A stretch of DNA of 64,000 nt from Centipeda felix (lineage in GTDB: Bacteria > Bacillota > Negativicutes > Selenomonadales > Selenomonadaceae). Positions 1 through 7,626 of this stretch are shown here, one piece after another (positions within the stretch are counted from its first letter, which is position 1; the number at the start of each line of letters is the position of its first letter). The DNA lies in contig NZ_LT891958.1 in the NCBI RefSeq assembly GCF_900186465.1, positions 248,001-312,000 on the forward strand, given 5' to 3'. The position numbers were made by a program, and so were the translations under genes. Below the pieces are notes generated by a model. It did no database searches and was not told the origin of the DNA. It saw nothing but the letters and a program-made list of their open reading frames with translations.

Positions 1-1014
1 GGCATTACCCTCAGTACCCCAGCCGTGGCCGAGGCAAGCACGGGCAACATCATCGGTGCGATCGTCGGCGGTATTGCAGCGTCCGCTGAGATGAACAAGG
101 AGATTAAGTACTACAACACAACTGAGGAAGGTCGTCAGGCGCTGAACAATCAGCTGCGCGAAAAGTACGGGGTCAATGACGACTACGCGCTCAACAATCA
201 GCTCGACCGCATCTTCACCAATCTGACGGCGGCGATCGGTTCACAGGACGCGACCATCTATGACCGTCCGTACCTCTATTTCATCAACAACGAGAACAGC
301 TTCAACGCATTCTGTACGCTCGGACATAATATGAGCGTCAATACGGGGCTTTACAACTACCTCAATAACGAGGATGAGATCGCCGTCGTCCTCGCCCATG
401 AGATGGGGCACGGGCAGAAGGATCACCCTGCAAGGGGCATGAAGCGTTCGCTCGGGCCTGCAATTCTTGCGAGTGCGACGGGTACGGTGCTCGGTGCAAT
501 CGCCGCCAATATATGGAGCGGACAGGGACTCACCAAGCCGATGGAGTGGGAGGCAGATAACCTCGCCTTTGACTACATCTCGCACTCTCCGTACAACCCA
601 GGAGCAACGGCAGCGGTATGGCAGCGTGTCATCGATATGGACGGCAACAACTCCGCCAATGTCGTCTCCATCATGTCCGGTGCCGCCGATCATCCGTCGA
701 ATGCCTCGCGCCGTGACAACTACGCCAAGAAGCTGACGGAGATGAGCGGCGGCAAGGTCACAGTGAACAACGGCACCGTCTATATCAACAAAAAGGAGTT
801 CGTGACCCCCGCCCCTGCCAACGGTATGACCTCGGCGGAGCGCGCCTACTTCGTTATGGGCAACCTCGCGGCAGCCTATAAGAATGGGCACGCCGCCGCG
901 GATGCGTACGCGGACGGCTCCACGGTCATGCTCGGCGCACAGCCCATCATCACAGCGGTGGAGGGTGACCGCAGTGCGGCAGACATGGCAGATCAGCTGA
1001 ATAAGATCAAATAA
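1..1014 (+). CDS. M48 family metalloprotease (5' end missing)
   Basis: This is a zinc metalloprotease of peptidase family M48, probably exported and acting in the periplasm on misfolded or outer-membrane proteins. The frame is open to the first base of the window. The residues before the first GTG (position 25) read like the end of a signal peptide (STPAVAEAS, with an AVA cleavage site), so the true start lies outside the window. The zinc site HEMGH follows VVLA near base 400, and the third ligand is probably the Glu of EWEAD about 45 residues later. There is no long membrane segment after the signal peptide, unlike HtpX. The C-terminal 80 residues are not recognised. A strong hairpin terminator follows the stop. 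The family call is secure; the substrate is unknown. Confidence 0.85.
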   Translation, partial: GITLSTPAVAEASTGNIIGAIVGGIAASAEMNKEIKYYNTTEEGRQALNNQLREKYGVNDDYALNNQLDRIFTNLTAAIGSQDATIYDRPYLYFINNENSFNAFCTLGHNMSVNTGLYNYLNNEDEIAVVLAHEMGHGQKDHPARGMKRSLGPAILASATGTVLGAIAANIWSGQGLTKPMEWEADNLAFDYISHSPYNPGATAAVWQRVIDMDGNNSANVVSIMSGAADHPSNASRRDNYAKKLTEMSGGKVTVNNGTVYINKKEFVTPAPANGMTSAERAYFVMGNLAAAYKNGHAAADAYADGSTVMLGAQPIITAVEGDRSAADMADQLNKIK

Positions 1015-1023
1015 GAGAATCAC

Positions 1024-1062
1024 AAAAAAACGAGGATTGCCGATGTGGCAATCCTCGTTTTT
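1024..1062. terminator. Bidirectional intrinsic terminator
   Basis: A perfect 15-bp stem (1027-1041 with 1047-1061) closes a 5-base loop. It has A-rich flanks on one side and T-rich on the other, so it can stop both the plus-strand M48 gene and the minus-strand nfeD-floA unit that ends here. Confidence 0.9.
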
Positions 1063-1067
1063 CTTTG

Positions 1068-1520
1068 CTATCGCTGCGGAAAGCGGCGCAGAGCGCGTGG
1101 CTTCCCCAAGATCTCCGCCATCACGACCGCCTGCTTCATCGTCTGCGGCGTCCACTGCGGCAGCCCCTTTATCGCAGGAGATGCTGCAGCAGACAGTATC
1201 TCAGTGCGCCGTTCCTGCGCGGCGCGTTGCTTCTCCGCATGCTGGTGGGCCGCCGCCGCTTTCTCGGTGGCTCTGCGCTCCGTCTCCCACTTTTCGCGCA
1301 GGGCGCGCTCCGCCTCCGTCGGATCGACGGTCCCGATCTCGATGCGGCTGGGGATGCCGCGCATCGGCGGGATCTCGAACGCACCGCCTTTCTGTCCCCC
1401 GCGCCTCTGACGGGGAATCTCCTGCGGCACGGTCGGCGGCGGAACTTTTTTCTTTCCGCGCACACGGTCATCGAGCACGCTGATCGCGATCAGGATGCCG
1501 ACTACGACGAGAAATTCCAT
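1068..1520 (-). CDS. Hypothetical single-pass membrane protein downstream of floA
   Basis: This 150-residue protein has an N-terminal membrane segment (residues 2-15), then a basic and proline-rich stretch. A charged, Ala/Glu/Arg-rich helix follows (about 65-110), likely a coiled coil. The conserved-looking tail QWTPQTMKQAVVMAEILGKP resembles short helical tails of Negativicutes membrane proteins. It starts 10 bases after floA, with a GAGGA ribosome site before the ATG, so it is probably co-transcribed with nfeD and floA. No function is recognised. By context it may work at the membrane with the flotillin. The gene is convergent with the M48 gene and shares its terminator. Confidence 0.6.
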   Translation of the reverse strand: MEFLVVVGILIAISVLDDRVRGKKKVPPPTVPQEIPRQRRGGQKGGAFEIPPMRGIPSRIEIGTVDPTEAERALREKWETERRATEKAAAAHQHAEKQRAAQERRTEILSAAASPAIKGLPQWTPQTMKQAVVMAEILGKPRALRRFPQR

Positions 1521-1530
1521 GGTGCATTCC

Positions 1531-2529
1531 TCACTTTACGGGGACAGACGGATGCTTGTCATCCTGCTTCCCCGATGCGCTGATCGCATGGCGCATATCC
1601 GTATCCGACTGGATGTTGTTCAGCTGATAATAGTCCATGACACCGAGCTTGCCCTCGCGCAGCGCCTGTGCCATAGCGTGCGGCACCTCTGCCTGCGCCT
1701 CGACCACCTTGGCCTCCATCTCCTGCGTGTACGCCTTCATCTCCTGCTCACGAGCAACTGCCATCGCGCGGCGTTCCTCCGCCTTTGCCTGTGCGATGCG
1801 CTTATCCGCCTCCGCCTGATCGGTCTGCAGCTCTGCACCGATGTTCCGCCCGACATCGACATCGGCAATATCAATGGAAAGAATCTCAAATGCCGTTCCT
1901 GCGTCGAGGCCTTTGCCAAGCACAGTCTTCGAGATGTCGTCCGGATTGGCAAGCACGTCATTGTGACTCTGCGAGGAGCCGACCGTCGTCACGATGCCTT
2001 CGCCAACACGTGCAATGATCGTCGGTTCCCCTGCACCGCCAACGAGGCGATCGATGTTCGCACGCACCGTAACGCGCGCCTTGATTTTCAGCTCGATGCC
2101 GTTCGCTGCCACAGCGGAGACAATTGGCGTCTCGATGACCTTTGGATTGACACTCATCTGCACCGCGTCGAGCACATCGCGCCCCGCGAGGTCAATTGCC
2201 GCTGCGCGCTCGAATGGGAGGGCGATCTGCGCGCGATGCGACGCGATCAGCGCATCCACCACCTTGTCCACATTACCGCCTGCGAGATAGTGTGCCTCGA
2301 GCTGGTTGACGCTCACATCCAGCCCTGCCTTATTCGCCTTGATGAGCGGCAGAACAATGCGGCTCGGCGGAACGCGGCGCAGGCGCATCCCGACCAGCGA
2401 GACAATGCCGACCGAGACATTTGCCGAGATCGCCGAGACCCACAGCCCGAGCGGAACAAAATGCAGAAAGATCGAAACCGCCAGGATAACGATGACAACG
2501 AGGAATGCTCCTCCGAATAGTGTACCCAT
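1531..2529 (-). CDS. floA: Flotillin-like protein FloA
   Basis: FloA is the bacterial flotillin that organises functional membrane microdomains and affects signalling, protein quality control and membrane fluidity. The 332-residue length matches the family (about 330). Residues 3-30 form a hydrophobic hairpin that inserts in the inner leaflet. The SPFH-like middle carries the family sequence [10 protein letters not shown] and the stretch [12 protein letters not shown]. Residues about 225-290 are an Ala/Glu/Gln-rich coiled coil (repeated EA and AE pairs) used for oligomerisation. It lies 37 bases after nfeD. The pairing with NfeD is the usual one in Bacillus and relatives. Confidence 0.95.
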   Translation of the reverse strand: MGTLFGGAFLVVIVILAVSIFLHFVPLGLWVSAISANVSVGIVSLVGMRLRRVPPSRIVLPLIKANKAGLDVSVNQLEAHYLAGGNVDKVVDALIASHRAQIALPFERAAAIDLAGRDVLDAVQMSVNPKVIETPIVSAVAANGIELKIKARVTVRANIDRLVGGAGEPTIIARVGEGIVTTVGSSQSHNDVLANPDDISKTVLGKGLDAGTAFEILSIDIADVDVGRNIGAELQTDQAEADKRIAQAKAEERRAMAVAREQEMKAYTQEMEAKVVEAQAEVPHAMAQALREGKLGVMDYYQLNNIQSDTDMRHAISASGKQDDKHPSVPVK

Positions 2530-2566
2530 GAAAACCTCCTAGATGTATGTTCATCCATCCGAAATA

Positions 2567-3199
2567 TTATGCCTCACGCACTACCACACGGCTGCCGCTC
2601 ACAGACAGGACGACAACGCGCGTCCCCTTTTCAATAAATGCGCCCTCCGAGACGACATCAACAGGGCGGCCGTCAATCTGTACCGTTCCCGCAGGCCGCA
2701 GCTCCGTGAGCACCTTGCCCATCTTCCCAATGAGATCAACTGCCCCAACGGCACTGACATAGCCCTCCTCCGTGCGCGAGCTATTGTGAAGGACCAGCTT
2801 GTTCCACAGCCGGCTCGATGGCAGACGGGCAACGACGAGCAGGAATACCGCCACAGAGATGGCAAGCGCGATGCCGAGCGCAGCGAGTGCGCCGATGTCG
2901 CCGCCGAGCGCGAGCACTATGCTGTAGAGCATCGCTGCAACGCCCAGCCCCGCGAGCAGTCCGACCGTTGGCAGCAAGATCTCCACAATGATCATCAGCA
3001 CACCGACAAGAAACACCGCGATGTGATAGAACTCCACCAGACCGCGCGTATACTGGCTGCCCCAGAACACCGCCGCCGCGACAATCCCGAGCAGGACACC
3101 GACGCCCAGCCCGCCCGTCTTGATCTCTACCATAATGGATAGAAACATCACGGCGAGCAGCAGCACCTGCAGCACGCCACGATCTACGATAACATCCAT
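2567..3199 (-). CDS. nfeD: NfeD family membrane protein
   Basis: NfeD proteins work with flotillins at the membrane. This 210-residue form has four to five membrane segments (about residues 8-120) and a C-terminal OB-fold domain (about 145-210, containing GKMGKVLTELRPAGTVQIDG). It lacks the N-terminal ClpP-like protease domain of long NfeD proteins, so it is the short class. The ATG at 3199 is chosen because an AGGAGGG ribosome site lies just before it. A frame extending upstream to 3304 runs through an unrelated antisense-RNA element and should be ignored. It is the first gene of nfeD-floA-membrane protein. Confidence 0.85.
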   Translation of the reverse strand: MDVIVDRGVLQVLLLAVMFLSIMVEIKTGGLGVGVLLGIVAAAVFWGSQYTRGLVEFYHIAVFLVGVLMIIVEILLPTVGLLAGLGVAAMLYSIVLALGGDIGALAALGIALAISVAVFLLVVARLPSSRLWNKLVLHNSSRTEEGYVSAVGAVDLIGKMGKVLTELRPAGTVQIDGRPVDVVSEGAFIEKGTRVVVLSVSGSRVVVREA

Positions 3200-3250
3200 A
3201 CCTGCCCTCCTTCGACAGATGCCGCATACGCCATCCGTCCGATCACGCTG

Positions 3251-3342
3251 CAAAAGAAAAACCGCCCCTACGTCCCAAACGTGAGCGGTGTATTTCATAG
3301 CCATGTGAAGAAGCAGCCGCCAGAGAGGGGTCCTCCTTTTCT
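3251..3342 (-). ncRNA. Antisense RNA of a decayed type I toxin copy
   Basis: A predicted RNA of about 92 nt runs from the promoter at 3349-3377. It ends at a hairpin (3261-3267 with 3283-3289) followed by T-rich DNA on the minus strand. Its sequence and spacing match the antisense RNA of the second copy at 3610-3701, notably in the terminator hairpin. The toxin reading frame that should overlap it is gone: only its last bases (CAAAAGAAAAACCGCCC) remain, abutting nfeD. Transcript ends are inferred. Confidence 0.55.
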
Positions 3343-3348
3343 GTCTTT

Positions 3349-3377
3349 ATGATAACAGATTCACACAGCGTTCGCAA
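3349..3377 (-). promoter_or_regulatory. Promoter of the orphan antisense RNA
   Basis: TTGCGA, 17 bases, TATCAT on the minus strand. The position relative to the downstream hairpin is the same as in the second copy. Read-through from here would enter nfeD, whose own promoter is not evident. Confidence 0.6.
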
Positions 3378-3445
3378 GATGTTTGTATAGATTCTGTCAA
3401 TAGCAGCAAGACCATGTACCAACTTTTCATCCAAATCGTTGCTGC

Positions 3446-3474
3446 TTGCACTTTCCGAAAAGCATTTGTATAAT
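3446..3474 (+). promoter_or_regulatory. SigA-type promoter of the small toxin gene
   Basis: TTGCAC, 17 bases, TATAAT on the plus strand, about 75 bases before the small membrane peptide gene. The predicted leader is about 70 nt, ending in a strong ribosome site. Confidence 0.75.
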
Positions 3475-3551
3475 GCCTGAAGAGAACCACTAAAGGCAAA
3501 GGCGGCTAACTTCTTCACCTCTCCAACTCTATAAGCGGGAGGTGGTGCACT

Positions 3552-3623
3552 ATGGGTTATTACGAGTTCATTTTAATCATTGTTCTCGTCACTGGCTACA
3601 TCGTTGCCATAAAAAAGAAATAA
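3552..3623 (+). CDS. Small hydrophobic peptide, probable type I toxin
   Basis: A 23-residue peptide, MGYYEFILIIVLVTGYIVAI followed by KKK, is one membrane helix with a lysine tail. This is the pattern of type I toxins of the TxpA/BsrG/holin-like-toxin kind, which insert in the inner membrane. A GGGAGGTGG ribosome site (3537-3545) precedes the ATG, a near-consensus promoter lies upstream, and a hairpin terminator follows. The 3' half and untranslated region overlap a convergent antisense RNA. Neighbours are nfeD and tRNA-Pro, so the locus sits between unrelated genes. Toxicity is inferred from architecture; no sequence search was run. Confidence 0.65.
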   Translation: MGYYEFILIIVLVTGYIVAIKKK

Positions 3624-3701
3624 CCGCCCTGTCCTTCAAAACGTGAGCGGTTAATCCGTAATTCGTGAAGAGGTGACGCCTTGCGGTGTCTCTCTTTTTG
3701 T
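3610..3701 (-). ncRNA. Antisense RNA (probable RNA antitoxin)
   Basis: A predicted RNA of about 92 nt starts downstream of TTGAAA-17-TAAGAT (3708-3736). It ends at a hairpin formed by 3622-3629 and 3645-3652, followed by T-rich DNA on the minus strand. It is complementary to the last codons and 3' region of the small peptide mRNA. This is the arrangement of RatA-type antitoxins, which pair with the toxin mRNA 3' end. Ends are inferred from promoter and terminator. Confidence 0.6.
3667..3699 (+). terminator. Terminator of the small toxin mRNA
   Basis: An imperfect hairpin (gaggtgacgcc, ttgc, ggtgtctctc) is followed by five T. It lies within the region overlapped by the antisense RNA. Confidence 0.65.
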
Positions 3702-3707
3702 ATCTTT

Positions 3708-3736
3708 ATCTTAGCAGATTTGTCCTCTGTTTTCAA
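3708..3736 (-). promoter_or_regulatory. Promoter of the antisense RNA
   Basis: TTGAAA, 17 bases, TAAGAT on the minus strand. The sequence and spacing parallel the promoter of the decayed copy at 3349-3377. Confidence 0.6.
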
Positions 3737-3798
3737 GTCACCTCAACGCTGATTCTGAAAAACGGCATCGCTCAATCCTACACGTACGCTTACCCATA

Positions 3799-3834
3799 AT
3801 AAAAAGAGTACTCAGCATCACATACTGAATACTC
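3799..3834 (-). terminator. Terminator of tRNA-Pro
   Basis: A 10-bp stem with one mismatched pair (3806-3815 with 3825-3834) is followed on the minus strand by TTTTTATT. It starts about 19 bases beyond the tRNA 3' end. Confidence 0.8.
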
Positions 3835-3852
3835 CAGCAATGTTCAAAAGAA

Positions 3853-3929
3853 TGGTCGGAACGACAAGATTTGAACTTGCGGCCTCTTCCACCCCAAGGA
3901 AGCGCTCTACCAAGCTGAGCTACGTCCCG
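3853..3929 (-). tRNA. tRNA-Pro (anticodon TGG)
   Basis: A 77-nt tRNA with encoded CCA. The acceptor pairs CGGGACG with CGTTCCG. The anticodon stem CTTCC/GGAAG carries the loop TTGGGGT with anticodon TGG, and the T-loop is GTTCAAATC. It stands alone, with its own promoter and terminator. Confidence 0.95.
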
Positions 3930-3939
3930 AACAGTGGCT

Positions 3940-3968
3940 ATTATACCGACCTTTTCGCATCTTGTCAA
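3940..3968 (-). promoter_or_regulatory. Consensus SigA promoter of tRNA-Pro
   Basis: TTGACA, 17 bases, TATAAT on the minus strand, ending 11 bases before the tRNA. This is a perfect match at both hexamers, as expected for a stable RNA gene. Confidence 0.92.
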
Positions 3969-4018
3969 GGAATCGCCGATAAAAATGAAGTCCGTCAAGT
4001 GTCGGATTTGTTTCTTTC

Positions 4019-4813
4019 TCAATCCTTTTGCGTCATCTGCTTCATCAGGCGAAGCGCACCGATCTCGACACCGGTCTCACGCGCAACCTGTTCGATGGTG
4101 CGTCCGGCGCGCAGGAGGGCGCGTGCCTTGCCCATGGACTCATCTTCCTGCGCGGCGGGCTGCATCTCTTCCTCCGGCATACCGTCCTCTTCCCGTGGTG
4201 CGGGAACCGGCGTCTGCTGCGGCACAGGTGGCGGAGGCGCAACGGGACGTGCCTGTGGCTGTACCTGCATCGCAGGCTGCATGGTTTGCTGCGGATGCGG
4301 TGCAGCGGGCATCGCTGCGGGAGCGGTACTGCGCATCTGCTCGCGCAGGATGGACTGATGCAGGACGGCGGCAAAGGCATCGCCGTCCGTGCGCTGCGCC
4401 TCCGTCAGCTGAACCGAAGGCGGCATCGGAGGAACAGTGCCCGCGCGTGATGCGGTATAGGCCGCAGGGGGCACGGTTCCGCCGAGGTCGCGAAGACGGC
4501 GTTCGAGTTCTTCGATACGTTGCTGGAGTGCCCACTCGAGGCGCTGTGCATCCGCCACACGCGTTTCCAGCTGCGTGCACCGCTGATCTGCCTCACGCAG
4601 GAGTCCTTCGAGTTTTGTCACGTGGGTGCCTAGGCGCTTGATGATGGTGTCCGCCGACTGTCGGAGCTCTTTTTTTAGTTTCTCGATGGATTCTGCCAGT
4701 TCCTCATCATCTTCCTCGCTGCGCTGGCGGCGATGGATGATGTAGCGCACGATGAGGAGCAGTACAGCTCCCAGTATGATGAGTGCGCCTAGGATTTCGG
4801 TGATGGAAATAAT
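4019..4813 (-). CDS. SwrB/DUF6115-like membrane coiled-coil protein of the motility operon
   Basis: This is the last gene of the motility block. The frame begins with a membrane helix (IISITEILGALIILGAVLLL), then a charged coiled coil (about residues 30-110), a Pro/Gln-rich linker and a C-terminal helix-turn-helix-like segment (GKARALLRAGRTIEQVARET). This order matches SwrB of Bacillus and DUF6115 proteins, which sit after fliA/sigD and promote flagellar assembly. The membrane helix lies upstream of the first standard start (GTG at 4750). The only codons at the right distance from the GGGAGG ribosome site (4824-4829) are ATT at 4811-4813 or 4808-4810. I therefore propose a rare ATT start. If GTG 4750 is used, the protein is 243 residues and lacks the helix. 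Function is inferred from position and architecture. Confidence 0.6.
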   Translation of the reverse strand: MISITEILGALIILGAVLLLIVRYIIHRRQRSEEDDEELAESIEKLKKELRQSADTIIKRLGTHVTKLEGLLREADQRCTQLETRVADAQRLEWALQQRIEELERRLRDLGGTVPPAAYTASRAGTVPPMPPSVQLTEAQRTDGDAFAAVLHQSILREQMRSTAPAAMPAAPHPQQTMQPAMQVQPQARPVAPPPPVPQQTPVPAPREEDGMPEEEMQPAAQEDESMGKARALLRAGRTIEQVARETGVEIGALRLMKQMTQKD

Positions 4814-4827
4814 AACAGGCCGCCTCC

Positions 4828-5163
4828 CTACAAGCTAATATCGAGGTGCACGCCACGATTGGGGTCAGCAGCAAGCCGCTGAAGGAGTTCTGCACCATGA
4901 TCCTCCCGCCGCTCTCGTCCGCCCTGTCCCCTTCCACGCTGTCCCTGACGGCGTTCTCGTTCCGGATCGTCCTTGACACGCGCGTCGTCACTCGCCTTTT
5001 CCTTCGCACGCACCTGCTGACGTGCGAGCTCCGCATCCTGTTTCTGGCGCAGGGATTCAAAGGTCTGCTGAACATTGACCTGATTCTGCATATTGCTTTG
5101 AACATTCCCCGCCTCATTGGACTGCGGGATCATCATCTGCATGCTGATTGGCGTGACGTTCAT
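4828..5163 (-). CDS. Small charged protein of the flagellar operon, unknown function
   Basis: This 111-residue protein has no membrane segment. The first 45 residues are Met/Gln/Asn-rich (MNVTPISMQMMIPQSNEAG). The middle is very rich in Arg, Glu and Gln and probably helical, and the tail LQRLAADPNRGVHLDISL is less charged. The ATG at 5163 is preceded by AAGGAGAC. An upstream in-frame extension to 5229 runs into the fapA end and is rejected. Its stop overlaps the ribosome site of the next gene, so translation is probably coupled. I do not recognise the family. Confidence 0.6.
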   Translation of the reverse strand: MNVTPISMQMMIPQSNEAGNVQSNMQNQVNVQQTFESLRQKQDAELARQQVRAKEKASDDARVKDDPERERRQGQRGRGQGGRERREDHGAELLQRLAADPNRGVHLDISL

Positions 5164-5179
5164 GGTGCTGTCTCCTTTT

Positions 5180-6778
5180 CTACAGAATGCCTGTGACGAC
5201 TTCCCCTTCAAGAACCTGCAGCTTAGCATGGCGCAGTTCGCTGTCCACGGTCTTTTTCACCCCACTGATGATGATGTTGACCCCCGGGAAAATGGTATCC
5301 GACGCCTCGACGGAGCCGTTTTTCATCTGCTCCAACTCCTCGCGCATCTCCTCCAGCTCCTCCTTCATCCGCTTGATCTTGGTCGCCAGCGGGAATTGCA
5401 CATGGGTCAGTTCGGCAAGCTGCTCTCGACGGCGTTCCGACAGACTCATGAGCGGTTGTTTTTTCAGTGTCTCAAGGGCAAGCCGCACTTGGGTCAGCTG
5501 TTTATCCGCCGCCTGATATTCTTTCAGCAGGTTGTCGTATTTGTGCTTGAGATTCGGATCGATGCCGACATTGATGTTGGTCTGCACATAGAAGTTATTC
5601 CCAAGGATTTTTGCGCGTATGGACTCCCCTGCCCCAACGGAGCCGCCCGTAATAAATCCGCGCTGCCCCTCAACAGTGACATGGTGCCCTGCGCGCATCA
5701 CCGAGTGAAGCACGACATCATTGACGAAGATATCGCGCTCTGCTGTGATGTTCGCATTCTCAACGAAGGCAATGCTCACATCCTCGCGCGCATGGATCTT
5801 CCCTACGTTCATGCCGCGGATGCCGCCGTGTACGATGACGTTGCGCCCCTCGACCTCCGCACCGCCGATCATGCCCTTGATCTCAACATCGCCCGCTGCC
5901 TTGACGGAGAAGCCGCTCTCGACGTCACCGCGTATCTCCACACTGCCGGCAAAGTCAATATTGCCCGTGCCCACATCGACACTGCTGTCGATGACAAGAT
6001 GTGGGTCGACACTGACCTTCTTCCCGTCATCGACGATCTGCCCATCGATGACGGCGACCAGCTCGTCGTTGTTGACCACCTTGGTATTCTTTCCCTGTGG
6101 AAGATTGATCGGCTTTCCGGGTCTCGACGCAACCTCCTCGCCGAATACATTCTTCCCCGGGATGCCCTGTGTCTCCGGGATACGGACGACAAGGACATCA
6201 CCGATTGCCGCCCGAAGAAAGATGTTCATGTCCTTGTAGTCGACGCGGTCAAAGGCTCGCTCTGCGGGACGCCCCTTGACGCCCATGTCGAATTTCTTTT
6301 CGAGCCGTGCATCTTCGCCTGCGACGGGTGCTGTCCCGCGCGCCGCCATAAAGGGAGTGAGACGCGCAACGCCGCGCCCAATCGCTGCGCGGTCAATGCC
6401 GTAGACGACCTTCTTCTCCTTCAGCGCATCCAATACATCCGCGACGGACGGCGGTAGATTTCCCTTCTTATCGTCGAAGCGTACTGCTGCCGACATTGCA
6501 TCGTTCGGGATCTCGATGGTAAAGGGGATGGTGAGGTTATCCTCCCCATTCTCAGCGGCAGCGTTAAGTTTTTCCTCAACCCCCTCCGCCGCACGCACGA
6601 GATGCGCGAGCTGGAGGACATCGTAGTCCGTAACGCCCGCCGCCTCGATCTTCTCACGCAAAGCGGACAGGTCAACGACGTCCGCATCCGGCTCCTCCGG
6701 ATAAACGGTAAGGTAGGCGCCATCCTCACGCAGGGCAAGTTGAAAGCCCTCTTTTCTTCCCCCAACGATACGTTCCAT
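5180..6778 (-). CDS. fapA: FapA / DUF342 family polymer-forming protein
   Basis: This 532-residue protein has the FapA (flagellar assembly protein A) architecture: a mixed N-terminal region, a long beta-helical middle (about 170-390, repeated Gly/Val/Asp turns such as DVEIKGMIGGAEVEGRN) and a C-terminal coiled coil (about 395-500). FapA proteins are found near flagellar and envelope genes and are thought to assemble on the cytoplasmic face. The ATG at 6778 is preferred because a GGAG lies just before it; a GTG three codons upstream is the alternative. It follows fliA closely and precedes two small accessory genes. Confidence 0.85.
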   Translation of the reverse strand: MERIVGGRKEGFQLALREDGAYLTVYPEEPDADVVDLSALREKIEAAGVTDYDVLQLAHLVRAAEGVEEKLNAAAENGEDNLTIPFTIEIPNDAMSAAVRFDDKKGNLPPSVADVLDALKEKKVVYGIDRAAIGRGVARLTPFMAARGTAPVAGEDARLEKKFDMGVKGRPAERAFDRVDYKDMNIFLRAAIGDVLVVRIPETQGIPGKNVFGEEVASRPGKPINLPQGKNTKVVNNDELVAVIDGQIVDDGKKVSVDPHLVIDSSVDVGTGNIDFAGSVEIRGDVESGFSVKAAGDVEIKGMIGGAEVEGRNVIVHGGIRGMNVGKIHAREDVSIAFVENANITAERDIFVNDVVLHSVMRAGHHVTVEGQRGFITGGSVGAGESIRAKILGNNFYVQTNINVGIDPNLKHKYDNLLKEYQAADKQLTQVRLALETLKKQPLMSLSERRREQLAELTHVQFPLATKIKRMKEELEEMREELEQMKNGSVEASDTIFPGVNIIISGVKKTVDSELRHAKLQVLEGEVVTGIL

Positions 6779-6846
6779 AAGTCCCACTCCAGATCCTTCA
6801 TAATTGCGCTTCGATTACAACGATTTTCGTCGGGGCGATGCGCAGG

Positions 6847-7593
6847 TTAACCAACATCATTCATCCGTGCCAGAGAGCCCCGCATACGGAAGATTGCCTT
6901 CGTATGCAGCTGGGAAATGCGCGCCTCCGACAGGTGGAGAACAGCCGCAATCTCCTTTAGTGTCATTTCGTCATAATAGTAGAGCGCCACGACCGTCCGC
7001 TCCTTCTCGGGGAGTTTTTCAATCGCAGCAGCAAGCGTTTCCTTGATCTCCGTCCACTCTGCATGCTCCACAGGACCATCCTCGAGGGATGCCTGAGCAT
7101 CGGTGCGGAGATACTCCTCAAGGGGGATCACGGTCGCTGCACTGACCTGGCTCTCAAGACGATGTAATTCCTCTATGCTGAGATCCATTTCCTCCGCCAG
7201 CTCCTGATCTGTCGCCGTACGCCCAAGAGTCCCTTCCAGATGAGCTACAGCTTTTTCATAGCGCTTGATGTTCTGACGTACGCTGACGGGAATCCAGTCC
7301 TTTGCACGCAGGTGGTCAAGGATCGCGCCGCGTACGCGTACGCCCGCATAGGTCTCAAATTTATTGCCGCGTGTGAGCTCGTATCGCTCGATCGCATCGA
7401 GCAGGCCAAAGAACCCACTGCTCAGAAGATCCTCCCGATCGACGTGCTGTGGCAGGCTGATGGCGATGCGTCCGGCAACCAGGCGTACGAGAGGGAGATA
7501 GTGTTCGGCAATACGGTTTCGCACCTCAACGGTCCTTTCCGTCTCATACGCCTTCCACAGAGCCTCAATATCCTCTTCTATCGGCTCCGCCAT
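6847..7593 (-). CDS. fliA: RNA polymerase sigma-28 factor FliA/SigD
   Basis: This is the alternative sigma factor for late motility genes. The 248 residues contain sigma region 2 (DREDLLSSGFFGLLDAIERY), region 3 (around LGRTATDQELAEEM) and region 4 with the helix-turn-helix (MTLKEIAAVLHLSEARISQL). It is of FliA/WhiG type, with the region-2 sequence FETYAGVRVRGAILDHLR. I chose the ATG at 7593 (MAEPIEEDIEAL) because AGAGGAG lies nine bases upstream; ATG codons at 7602 and 7599 are too close to it. A promoter of exactly this sigma class lies upstream of the flgE unit at 45.75 kb. The anti-sigma gene flgM is not in the window. Confidence 0.95.
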   Translation of the reverse strand: MAEPIEEDIEALWKAYETERTVEVRNRIAEHYLPLVRLVAGRIAISLPQHVDREDLLSSGFFGLLDAIERYELTRGNKFETYAGVRVRGAILDHLRAKDWIPVSVRQNIKRYEKAVAHLEGTLGRTATDQELAEEMDLSIEELHRLESQVSAATVIPLEEYLRTDAQASLEDGPVEHAEWTEIKETLAAAIEKLPEKERTVVALYYYDEMTLKEIAAVLHLSEARISQLHTKAIFRMRGSLARMNDVG

Positions 7594-7626
7594 CTGCATC
7601 ATCTCCTCTCCGCGCATCCGCCAGCT

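Noticed and set aside
241-1155. Long minus-strand frame opposite the M48 gene
   Set aside because: No ribosome site, low-complexity His/Arg/Val composition, and full overlap with a gene that has a zinc-protease motif. It is a GC-rich shadow.
3243-3518. 91-residue minus-strand frame between nfeD and the toxin
   Set aside because: It crosses the antisense RNA terminator and promoter and has no good ribosome site; the RNA explanation fits better.
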